Assembly (NCBI GenBank): GCA_963728925.1
Contig: CAVSMB010000004.1
Span: 1-64,000, forward strand
DNA length: 64,000 nt
Direction of reading: 5' to 3'
From: JBBPZA01 sp963728925
GTDB lineage: Bacteria > Actinomycetota > Thermoleophilia > Solirubrobacterales > Solirubrobacteraceae
Part shown: piece after piece, positions 49,204 to 59,747 of the stretch
Numbering within the stretch: position 1 is the first letter of the stretch
Layout: each line of letters begins with the position of its first letter
The notes under the pieces: model-generated
Databases searched by the model: none
Told to the model about the DNA's origin: nothing
The model's input: only the letters and a program-made list of their open reading frames with translations
Program-made: the position numbers and the translations under genes

Positions 49204-50598
49204 CTAGCGGAGAGCCGCGACGACTTCGGTCCCCGCCACCTCGGCATCGTCGTCCGTCATCGTCCTGGGGTCGAGCAGGACGCGCTCGTGCTCGATTCGG
49301 GCGACGACGGCTGCTCGTCGCGCGACGTGACGCTCGGGCGGCTCCCGGAGCCGCCGCGCGAGCTCGCCGGCTGCCAGCGCGCCGGGATCCACCGCGACCA
49401 CCGGGCCTTCGAGCTCGAGCAGCGGGAGCGCGCCGCCACCGACCTTCGCGCTGCGGCGGACGACGTCACACGCGACGCCGGCGCCCGCGAGTCGCTCGTG
49501 CAGCGCCGCAGCGCGCGCAGCGAGCTGCGCCTCGGGCGTGTCGAGCATCGCCAGGACCGGCACCTCGCGGCGCGCGCGCGCCGGGTCGCGGTAGAGGCGC
49601 AGCGTCGCCTCCAGCGCGGCGAGCGAGAGCTTGTCGACGCGCAGCGCGCGGGCGAGCGGGTGGGCCCGCGCGGAGACGATCGCCTCGGCGCGACCGACGA
49701 GGATCCCCGCCTGCGGGCCTCCGAGCAGCTTGTCCCCCGAGAAGCACACGAGCGCCGCCCCGGCCGTGACCGAGCGACGCACCGGCGGCTCGTCCGCGAC
49801 CGCGGTCAGCCCCTCGGCGAGGTTGCCCGAGCCCACGTCGTCGATCACCGGCGCACCGAGAGAGCACAGCGCCTCTACCGCCACCTCCTCGACGAAGCCG
49901 AGCGTGCGGAAGTTCGAGGCGTGGACGCGCAGGACGGCCCCGCGCTCGCCGGGCCCGAGCCCGGCGAGCGCGCGCTCGTAGTCGCTGCGCCGCGTACGGT
50001 TTGTGGTGCCGACCTCGACGAGCCGCGCCCCCGACTGAGCCACGACGTCGGGGATGCGGAAGCCGCCGCCGATCTCGACGAGCTGCCCGCGCGAGACGAC
50101 CACCGCATCGCCCGCCGCGAGCGCAGCCACGGCGAGCAGCGTGGCGCCCGCGCCGTTGTTGACCACCAGCGCAGCCTGCGCGCCGGTGAGCTCGCACAGC
50201 AGCGCCTCGACGTGATCCTGGCGCGAGCCCCGCTCGCCGGTGTCGAGGTCGAGCTCGAGGTTGGCGTAGCCCTCGGCGACGCGCGCGACGGCTTCGCGGG
50301 CAGTCGCCGCGAGCGGCGCACGGCCGAGGTTCGTGTGGACGATCACCCCGGTCGCGTTGACGACGCGCACGAGCGACGAGGCCTCGGAGGCCGCGAGCCG
50401 CTCGCGGGCGAGGGCGAGCAGGTCGTCGCTGGACGACCCCTCTCTCTTGATCGCGGCCCTGGCCTCCTCGATCGTGTCGCGCGCGGCGGCGACGGCGAGC
50501 AGGTGCGGCGCGTCGAGCGAGGCGGCGAGGCGCTCGACGGACGGCAGCGCGCGCAGCTGCGCGCTCAGGCCGTCGGCGGCGGCGTCCCGCGTACCCAT
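49204..50598 (-). CDS. selA: L-seryl-tRNA(Sec) selenium transferase SelA
   Basis: PLP enzyme that converts Ser-tRNA(Sec) to Sec-tRNA(Sec) with selenophosphate. The 464-residue length equals the typical bacterial SelA. Features are VINATGV-like VVNATGVIVHTNLGRAPL, NLELDLDTGERGSR, VVNNGAGATLLAV, and FSGDKLLGGPQAGILVG with the PLP lysine at about residue 290. ATG 50598 was chosen because the protein then begins as usual (LRALPSVERLAAS). The open frame extends further upstream only as a shadow of moaDE. Its start overlaps the end of moaDE by 34 bases. Confidence 0.95.
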   Translation of the reverse strand: MGTRDAAADGLSAQLRALPSVERLAASLDAPHLLAVAAARDTIEEARAAIKREGSSSDDLLALARERLAASEASSLVRVVNATGVIVHTNLGRAPLAATAREAVARVAEGYANLELDLDTGERGSRQDHVEALLCELTGAQAALVVNNGAGATLLAVAALAAGDAVVVSRGQLVEIGGGFRIPDVVAQSGARLVEVGTTNRTRRSDYERALAGLGPGERGAVLRVHASNFRTLGFVEEVAVEALCSLGAPVIDDVGSGNLAEGLTAVADEPPVRRSVTAGAALVCFSGDKLLGGPQAGILVGRAEAIVSARAHPLARALRVDKLSLAALEATLRLYRDPARARREVPVLAMLDTPEAQLAARAAALHERLAGAGVACDVVRRSAKVGGGALPLLELEGPVVAVDPGALAAGELARRLREPPERHVARRAAVVARIEHERVLLDPRTMTDDDAEVAGTEVVAALR

Positions 50599-51221
50599 GC
50601 CGATCCCTCCTCGGAGACCTCCTTCTTCCAGATCGGCGCCTGCGCCTTGATGCGGTCGATGATCTCGCGCGCGCCGGCGAAGGCCTCGCCGCGATGCGGG
50701 GCGCTCGCCGCGACGGCCACCGAGGGCTCGGAGAGCGGGACGTCGCCGACCCGGTGCTCGGCGGTGGCGGCGCACAGCCCGTGGCGCTCGATCGCCTCGC
50801 CGACGATCGTCGCGAGGGTCGGGAGCGCCATCTCGGCGTAGGCCTCGTACTCCAGCCGCGGCACGTCGCGGGTGACGCCCTGGAAGATGACGACCGCCCC
50901 CGCGCGCGGGTCGCGCACGCGGGCGACGAGCGCGTCGAGCGACAGCGGCGTCTCGAGCACGGCCACGTGCGGCTCGGACGCGCTGCGGGTCGCCCCGCCC
51001 GACACGGGCGGGATCAGCGCCAGCTCGTCGCCGGGGGCGAGCGGCGCGTCGGCGTCGGCGTACTCGCGGTTCACCGCCATCACCAGGGTCAGGCCGCCGG
51101 CGATGTCGCCGACCCGCTCGAGCGCGTCGCGAACCCGCGCGCCGTCGGCCAGCTCGAGCTCGAGCACGTCGCGCCCCGCCCGCTCCCGGAGCATCGCGAA
51201 GAGCCGGACGTGAACGAGCAT
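50565..51221 (-). CDS. Molybdopterin synthase MoaD-MoaE fusion (MoaX-like)
   Basis: A 218-residue fusion of both molybdopterin-synthase subunits. Residues 1-76 are the MoaD ubiquitin-like domain (VRLFAMLRERAGRDVLEL ... LALIPPVSGG, ending with the Gly-Gly at 75-76). Residues about 85-218 are MoaE (VVIFQGVTRDVP, LEYEAYAEMALP, HRVGDVPLSE, and the catalytic lysines in RIKAQAPIWKKE). The Gly-Gly tail that must be thiocarboxylated is internal, so the protein probably has to be cleaved after it, as established for mycobacterial MoaX. Heading the selA-selB operon, it links molybdopterin and selenocysteine supply. Confidence 0.93.
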   Translation of the reverse strand: MLVHVRLFAMLRERAGRDVLELELADGARVRDALERVGDIAGGLTLVMAVNREYADADAPLAPGDELALIPPVSGGATRSASEPHVAVLETPLSLDALVARVRDPRAGAVVIFQGVTRDVPRLEYEAYAEMALPTLATIVGEAIERHGLCAATAEHRVGDVPLSEPSVAVAASAPHRGEAFAGAREIIDRIKAQAPIWKKEVSEEGSAWVRGTPPPTA

Positions 51222-51227
51222 GACGAC

Positions 51228-51237
51228 AGCGTAACCT
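51228..51237. promoter_or_regulatory. Overlapping divergent -10 elements for two leaderless genes
   Basis: Only 24 bases separate the divergent start codons at 51221 and 51246. On the minus strand TACGCT (51228-51233) ends six bases before ATG 51221; on the plus strand TAACCT (51232-51237) ends eight bases before ATG 51246. The two boxes share bases 51232-51233, so the two polymerases should exclude each other. Confidence 0.55.
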
Positions 51238-51245
51238 TCGGCGCC

Positions 51246-52891
<1,646 letters not shown>

Positions 52892-52895
<4 letters not shown>

Positions 52896-55279
52896 TCGCG
52901 CTTGCGCTCGCGCGTCGGGCCCTCGACGACGAAAGGCTTGAGCGCCTTGCGCAGGCCGCTGGGCAGCGCGCGGGCAACGTCCTTCTTGGGCAGCGCCTTG
53001 TCGAGCGCGGCGACGAGGTCTGAGTAGTTGCCACGCCCCTTGGCGGGAACGTCGCCCAGCTCCTGGCGGATCTCCGCCAGCAGAGCGCGGTAGCGCCTCG
53101 GCTGACTTGCGCGCAGCTTCCTGAGCAGAACCCTGAGCGCCGAGGCGGAGATGTCAGTGATCACGAACTCCTCCTCCTCGGACTCGAACACCGGAAGGTC
53201 GTCGGCGAGCACTGGCTTGCGCTTGAGCACGATGCTCCCCGGATCGAGGGCCCTGAGCAGGTTGGGATCCTGCGCAAGCGGGGCGAGCGGGCCGCAGAAC
53301 CGCCCTGGGAAACCGGGGGGCAGGACGATGCGCGCGCTTGGCGAGGCGACGGGGAGCCGGCAGGGCGGGGTGCTGGTCTTCGTGTAGGCGGCCGCGAGCG
53401 CGCTTCCCTCCGGCGTCAGCTGCGCCCCGCCGACCGTCGGGCCGTCGCTGATCGTGTACTCCAGCCGGTAGGCGCCGTCGCCGCCCGCGCTGTCGGTCGA
53501 GTACGAGGCCGCCTGCTGGGGCCGGCGGTCGAACACGGTGCCGATGTCGTCGCCGAAGACCTCGTCGTCGAAGCCGCCGGTGTGGACGGCGACGCGCTGC
53601 CCGGGGAAGAGGACGAGGTCGGACCCCAGCGAGCGGGTGCCCAGGACCCCGGTCGAGAAGTTCAGCGTCCGGTCGTCGTCGTCGTCGATGCACCCGTCGC
53701 AGTCGAAGACCGTGGTCCACTCGCGGTCGCGGTTGTTGGTGTTGAAGAAGAAGCGCCAGTCGCCGTCGTCGAAGGCCGGCTCGGCGTCGTCGTAGACGTG
53801 GATCTTCTTCAGGAGGACCCTCCAGCGTTTCGCGCCCCAGTTGGCTGCGTTCGGATAGGCCCACGCGGCGTTGACGCGCCGCGCGTACGTCGTGCCGGTG
53901 AAGCCGCGCAGGTCCACCGTCGCCTCGACCCACGTCACGTCGCCCTGCTGACGCACGACGAACGTCGGGTCGGGGCCGCCCTGGCCGCCGGGCCGCCCCG
54001 AGGTGCCCACGAACAGCGGCACGGGCGGCGGATTGAGCCCGAGCTCGCGCGCCCGGAGCACCGGATTGCGCGGGACGTAGATGTTGAAGGTGAAGCGCCG
54101 GTTCAGGCTGCTGGGCTCGCGGACGCACGGGCCGGCGACGTTGGCCGAGCCGCCGTTCGGCAGCGTGACCCGACGGGGAGGCTGATGGAGGCCGGTGTCG
54201 CTGCAGTTGTTCGTGATCTCGCCGGCCTTGCGGTTGAACCAGATGTCGGTGGCGATGCCAGGGACCTGCACGTTCGCGCCGATCCCGTTCGGGAAGCCCT
54301 GCGGGTGGAAGGACGACGGGATCGTGACCGCCCGCGGCCGGTGGACCATCGTCCCGACCGGCGGGTGGATCTCGCCGAGGAAGCCGTCGTGGCCGCAATC
54401 GAGGATCCAGTAGCCGACGGTCGACGCGCGGTCGCCCGCGGTGGGCCGGAACTCCCGCGGGTAGCTGTCGCGCTCCCACTCCATCTCCATAGAGGAGTTG
54501 ATCGACGGATAGCCGAAGCCGAAGGAGGGCGGGTCGGGGCGCACGTCCCAGTTCAGGTCCTGGCTGTCGTGGTTGAGGAAGTTGTCCTGCCGCGAGACCT
54601 TGCTGACGTCGACCTTCCCCTCGACCATGCGGTAGTCCTCCGGCCCGTCGAACTGCTCGGCCGTGACCCACTGCGGGTCGACGACGCCGCCCCCTCCGAG
54701 GCACTGCTTGTCGCGCTGGTCCTCGGTCAAGCGCGGCGGCAGGTCGGCCGGGGGCGAGAGCGTGGGCAGCTGCGGCTCGGACTCAGGAGGCGGCGCGAAC
54801 TCGTTCACCGCGTCGATGCCGACCTCCCGCGTCGACGCTCCGACGTCCCGCGATCGCCCGTTGAGGGTCAGGCGGCAATTGTTTGGACACGCCGTGAAGC
54901 GGACGCGGTAGGCGCCCGGGCCACCGAGGTTGACGGCGGGCGTGAGCGTGCCCGCGTTCGCGATCGACGCCGCCTGGCCGCTCGGCGCCGCTACGACCGA
55001 CCACGAGAACCTCGAGACGGGGAAGAGCAGCGGGTCGCAGATGCGGGTCTGGGTCGCCTTGGTCCCCACCAGCTTCGCGTTGGACGCGTTGATCTGGATC
55101 GGCGAGCCGGCGACCGGCGCGCCGACGAGCGAGAGCGTCACCTCGAGCTTGAAGTTGTAGACCGACAGCGCACACGGGCCCTCGCTCGGTCCTCCCTCCG
55201 GCGTGTCGTCGGCGACCGCGAGCGCGGGGGCCGCCGGCACCAGCAGCGCCAGCAGCAACCAGAGCCCGAGCGTGCTCAG
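52892..55279 (-). CDS. Large secreted protein of unknown family
   Basis: About 795 residues, no family recognised. A hydrophobic signal (TLGLWLLLALLVPAAPALAVADD) begins the protein. An N-terminal region with PKD/Ig-like text (RFSWSVVAAPSGQAASIANAG ... YRVRFTACPNN) is followed by a Pro-rich linker and a long middle domain. That domain contains many Asp, Trp and Tyr residues and an acidic run IDDDDDRTLNFSTG near DCDGC. The C-terminal 130 residues are helical and basic. No ATG, GTG or TTG is in frame before the signal; CTG 55279 is a nominal start, and the true start may be masked by an error. Convergent with the mutase and divergent from the antiporter. Confidence 0.6.
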
Positions 55280-55377
55280 CCGCCGCCGTCGCCCTGTCCG
55301 CGGGAGGGGTGCGATGGCGCAACGTACCCGGGCCCGCGTGTGTCGGTCAACCCCTCTTGGCCACTTGTCGCCGCTCG

Positions 55378-55383
55378 CATAAT
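55378..55383 (+). promoter_or_regulatory. Putative -10 element (CATAAT) for leaderless transcript
   Basis: CATAAT, one mismatch from the bacterial consensus, ends seven bases before ATG 55391. Confidence 0.5.
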
Positions 55384-55390
55384 CCGGCCG

Positions 55391-56983
55391 ATGGACCACG
55401 CCGAGCTGCTGATCCCCGGTCTGCTCATCGCCATCGCCGCGCTGAGCGCGATCGCAAACGCGATCGACGTGCCCTACCCGATCCTGCTGGTGCTCGGCGG
55501 CCTCGCCCTCGGGTTCGTCCCCGGCATCCCGCAGGTCGAGCTCGATCCCGAGCTCGTGCTCGTGATCTTCCTGCCGCCGCTGCTCTACTCGGCCGCCTTC
55601 TTCTCGTCGCTGCGCGACCTCCGCCGCGACCTGCGGACGATCTCGACGCTCGCCATCGGCCTCGTGCTCGCCACCATGGTGACGGTGGCGGTCGTCGCCC
55701 ACACATTGATCGACGGCATGCCGTGGGCGGTCGCCTTCGTCCTCGGCGCGATCGTCTCGCCGACCGACCCGTTGGCCGCGAGCGCGATCGCCCGCCGCCT
55801 CAACGCACCGCGACGGATGGTGACGATCACCGAGGGCGAGAGCCTCGTCAACGACGGCACGGCGCTCGTCGCCTACAAGGTCGCGCTCGGCGCGGTGGCC
55901 GGCAGCTTCTCGCTCTTCCACGCGGGCTGGGACTTCGTCCTCAGCGCGGCGGGCGGGGTCGCCATCGGGATCGCGGTCGGCTACGTCGTGGCCGCGATCC
56001 GCCGTCGCCTCGACGACCCGCAGGTCGAGATCACCATCTCGCTGTTCACCGGCTACGCGGCCTACGTGCCGGCCAACGAGCTCGGCCTCTCGGGCGTCCT
56101 CGCGGCGGTGGCGTGCGGGATCTTCATGGGCTGGCGAGCGCCGCAGCTCACCACGCCGACAACGCGCATGCAGTCCTACTCGATCTGGGAGATCCTCGTC
56201 TTCCTGGTCAACGCGACGCTGTTCGTGCTCGTCGGGCTGCAGCTCAACACGATCGTCGACAGCCTGCGGGGCGGCTACTCGGCGGCGACGCTCATCGGTT
56301 GGGGCGCAGCGATCAGCGCGGTCGTGATCGCCACCCGGGCCGTGTGGCTCCAGGTGATCACCTTCCTCATCCGGACGCTCGACCGGCGCCCCAGCCAGCT
56401 CGCGCGACGCGGGACCTGGCGCGTCCGGGTCGCGAACAGCTGGGCGGGAATGCGCGGGTCGGTCTCGTTGGCCGCGGCGCTCGCGCTGCCGTTCTTCGTC
56501 GAGGGGACGACCACGCCGTTCCCCCAGCGCGACCTCATCATCTTCCTGACCTTCGCGGTGATCTTCGTCACCCTCGTGCTGCAGGGGCTCACGCTACCCC
56601 TGCTCATCCGTTGGCTCGGGATCGAGGACGACGGCATGGAGCGGCGCGAGGAGCTGCACGCCCGCCGCCGCGCGGCCGGTGCCGCTCTCGAGGAGATCGA
56701 CGCGCTTGAGCGCGAGGACTGGACGCGCGACCAGACCGTCGAGCGCATGCGCGGCCTGTACGAGTACCGCGGCCGGCGCTTCGCCGCCCAGGCGGGCGAC
56801 GGAGACAGCGACCCCGACGGGATCGAGGACCGCTCGGCCGCCTATCAGCGCATGATGCACTCGGTCATCGGGGCACAGCGCGACGAGCTTGTCCGGCTGC
56901 GCAACGTCGGCGAGATCTCCGACGAGGTGCGCCGCCGCGTGGAGCGCGAGCTCGACCTCGAGGAGACACGACTGGAGCTCTGA
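55391..56983 (+). CDS. CPA1-type Na+(K+)/H+ antiporter
   Basis: A 530-residue protein with about twelve helices. CPA1 landmarks are VFLPPLLYSAAFFSSLRDLR-like IFLPPLLYSAAFF, the ion-binding IVSPTDPLAASAIARRL, and TEGESLVNDGTALVAYKVAL. SWAGMRGSVSLAAALALPF supplies the arginine helix. The C-terminal 120 residues are a cytoplasmic helical domain rich in Glu and Arg (EEIDALEREDWTRDQTVERM ... ERELDLEETRLEL). ATG 55391 is supported by CATAAT seven bases upstream. It exchanges cations for protons across the membrane; ion preference is not readable. Confidence 0.92.
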   Translation: MDHAELLIPGLLIAIAALSAIANAIDVPYPILLVLGGLALGFVPGIPQVELDPELVLVIFLPPLLYSAAFFSSLRDLRRDLRTISTLAIGLVLATMVTVAVVAHTLIDGMPWAVAFVLGAIVSPTDPLAASAIARRLNAPRRMVTITEGESLVNDGTALVAYKVALGAVAGSFSLFHAGWDFVLSAAGGVAIGIAVGYVVAAIRRRLDDPQVEITISLFTGYAAYVPANELGLSGVLAAVACGIFMGWRAPQLTTPTTRMQSYSIWEILVFLVNATLFVLVGLQLNTIVDSLRGGYSAATLIGWGAAISAVVIATRAVWLQVITFLIRTLDRRPSQLARRGTWRVRVANSWAGMRGSVSLAAALALPFFVEGTTTPFPQRDLIIFLTFAVIFVTLVLQGLTLPLLIRWLGIEDDGMERREELHARRRAAGAALEEIDALEREDWTRDQTVERMRGLYEYRGRRFAAQAGDGDSDPDGIEDRSAAYQRMMHSVIGAQRDELVRLRNVGEISDEVRRRVERELDLEETRLEL

Positions 56984-56987
56984 GGGC

Positions 56988-56993
56988 TATCCT
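56988..56993 (+). promoter_or_regulatory. Putative -10 element (TATCCT) for leaderless transcript
   Basis: TATCCT ends eight bases before GTG 57002. It sits just after the antiporter stop codon, so the small membrane protein may be transcribed separately. Confidence 0.5.
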
Positions 56994-57001
56994 GCCGCGC
57001 C

Positions 57002-57526
57002 GTGGCCGCCCTGCTCGCCGTCGACGCCCAGGTCCCCGGCGAGCTGAGCTTCTACACCTTCGTGGTCTTCGTCCACATCGCCGCGGCGGTGGTCGGGTTC
57101 GGAGCGATCTTCGCCTACCCGATCTTCTTCCGGATCGGGTTGGCCTCCGAGCCGCGCGGCATGCCGCTCTTCCACCGCGCGCAGTCGTTCATCGGCGCGC
57201 GCCTGATCACCGGCGCGCTCGCTGTGATGCTGCTCGCCGGGCTCTACATGGCGGCGCAGGGCCCGTACGACTTCGGCGAGCCCTTCGTCGGCGAGGGGAT
57301 CCTGGCGATCCTCGTCCTGGGCGGGATCGCGGGGGCCTACCTGGCCCCGCGCGAGCGCCGGCTGCTCGAGCTCTCGCGGCGCGATATCGAGGTCGCCGGC
57401 GTGGCGCCCGTGCGCTTCGGCCGCGACTACGTCGACCTCGCGCGGCGTGTGGAGCTCGCCGCCTATCTGATGGGCGGCGTCGTGCTCGTGACGATCCTCT
57501 TCATGGTCTTCAAGCCGGGGACGTAG
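57002..57526 (+). CDS. DUF2269-like four-helix membrane protein
   Basis: A 174-residue protein with about four helices: FYTFVVFVHIAAAVVGFGAIFAYPI, LITGALAVMLLAGLYMAA, GILAILVLGGIAGAYLAP and LAAYLMGGVVLVTILFMVF. The FVHIAAAVVGFG entry helix and the layout resemble DUF2269 proteins; no enzymatic role is known. GTG 57002 is preceded by TATCCT at eight bases. Its last 21 codons overlap the convergent lycopene cyclase gene. Confidence 0.75.
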   Translation: MAALLAVDAQVPGELSFYTFVVFVHIAAAVVGFGAIFAYPIFFRIGLASEPRGMPLFHRAQSFIGARLITGALAVMLLAGLYMAAQGPYDFGEPFVGEGILAILVLGGIAGAYLAPRERRLLELSRRDIEVAGVAPVRFGRDYVDLARRVELAAYLMGGVVLVTILFMVFKPGT

Positions 57527-58767
57527 GGGCGGCGCGGGAGCGCGGCCGCGGCGAAGGGGAGCTTGGGCAGGGCGGCGATCACCCGCAGCTCGTCGAGCGG
57601 GCTCGAGGCATCGCCCATGAAGCGCGCGAAGACGCCCGCCGGCGTGCCGGCCACCAGCGCGTGGAAGCGTTCCGGAAAGGCGGCGGGATCGGCGATCAGC
57701 GCGCGCAGGAACACGCGGTCCAGGGCGTCGTGGCGCGGGTCGGAGAGCCGCCCGGGCGGTGGCTCGCCGCGCGCCAGGGCCCGCGCCAGGGCGGCGCTGT
57801 GGCGCTGCACGCGCAGGAACGCGTAGCCGCTGGAGGGCCGCACGGCGCCCGCGGCGGTCCCGACCGCGAGCATCCGATCGCGGTGCGCGAGCGGGTGCCG
57901 GCGGGTCGTCATCGGTATGCGGCCGCGCTCCTCGCGCTCGACGTGCCACTCGCTCACACCCACCTGCTCCGTCAGGTAGGCGCCGATCGCCGCGCGACGC
58001 TCGGCCGGAGGCGGGTTGCGCCCACCGAACCACGTGTCCTCCACCAGCGCCTCGGTTGGCGAGAAGGGCAGGACGTAGGTGAAGTGCACGCCGCCCGGCG
58101 CCTGCGCGACGCGGAAGTCCATCAACGTGGCGGTCTCCGGGGCGAAGGCGGGCCGGTCGGTCTGGACGACCTGGCCGAGGAAGTGCTGGTCGAGGGCGAC
58201 GACGGAGCGGTCGTCGACGCGCCGGTCGCTCCCGCTGCCCCCGGAGGCCTGCGCGGCGTCGCCATCACGCCCGCCGGCCGCCCTCGCAGGCTCGCGGCCG
58301 ACCCCCCAGGGGCTTCCCGCGGCGAGGCCGTCGATCACGAGGTCGGCCTCCAGCTGACCGCCGCTCGTGCGCACCGCGACCGCGTCGCCGAGATCCTCGA
58401 CGCCCAGGACGGACTCGCCGAGGCGCAGCTCCGCGCCGGCCAGATCGAGCTGATGCAGCGCCGCCGCGTAGACGTCGGCGGCGTCGAGATGGAGGTAGGG
58501 ATGGCGCGCGGAGCGGTGCACGGCCTCGCCGGACGCGGTGACGACGCGCCAGCTCCGCCAGCGGTGGCGGGCGAGGCATGTGAACGGGGTCGGCGCCACG
58601 TCCCAGAAGCACCACGTCCGGTCGCTGCCGAACACCGTGCGGCGGTCCACCAGCACGATCTCGCCATGCCAACCCTCGCGGACGAGCGCGGTCGCGACGC
58701 TCAACCCGGACAGGCCGGCGCCGAGCACCACGAGGCGGCGGCGAGGCCTGCGCACTGACACGGTCAC
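57463..58767 (-). CDS. crtY: Lycopene cyclase (CrtY-type)
   Basis: Closes the ends of lycopene into beta-ionone rings. The 434-residue flavoprotein-like enzyme begins with the dinucleotide fold RRLVVLGAGLSGLSVATAL. It continues with SDRTWCFWD, LDQHFLGQVVQTDRPAF, ATLMDFRVAQ, YVLPFSPTEALVEDTWF and AGAVRPSSGYAFLRVQRHS, all CrtY hallmarks. It ends FARFMGDASSPLDELRVIAALPKLPF. A Gly/Ala/Asp-rich insert at about residues 158-190 is not typical. GTG 58767 is used (58761 is an alternative, with TAGCTT nine bases upstream of it). No other carotenoid gene is nearby. Confidence 0.9.
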   Translation of the reverse strand: MTVSVRRPRRRLVVLGAGLSGLSVATALVREGWHGEIVLVDRRTVFGSDRTWCFWDVAPTPFTCLARHRWRSWRVVTASGEAVHRSARHPYLHLDAADVYAAALHQLDLAGAELRLGESVLGVEDLGDAVAVRTSGGQLEADLVIDGLAAGSPWGVGREPARAAGGRDGDAAQASGGSGSDRRVDDRSVVALDQHFLGQVVQTDRPAFAPETATLMDFRVAQAPGGVHFTYVLPFSPTEALVEDTWFGGRNPPPAERRAAIGAYLTEQVGVSEWHVEREERGRIPMTTRRHPLAHRDRMLAVGTAAGAVRPSSGYAFLRVQRHSAALARALARGEPPPGRLSDPRHDALDRVFLRALIADPAAFPERFHALVAGTPAGVFARFMGDASSPLDELRVIAALPKLPFAAAALPRRPYVPGLKTMKRIVTSTTPPIR

Positions 58768-58868
58768 TCCAAGCTACGGCACACGGCCCCGTCCGGGATC
58801 CCCCCGAGGCGTCGGCCATCGCGAGAAAATGGGCAGGGATCCTCGGCGGCCGGGCGAAGTGGGCCGCG

Positions 58869-59705
<837 letters not shown>

Positions 59706-59747
59706 TTCGCCGGCGCGCTCCGCGACCGCCGGTCGGGCCGACCGTTC

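Noticed and set aside
53582..55390. Long plus-strand open frame upstream of the antiporter.
   Set aside because: Arg/Val/Gly/Asp-rich shadow of the secreted-protein gene with no family resemblance; the antiporter starts at 55391.
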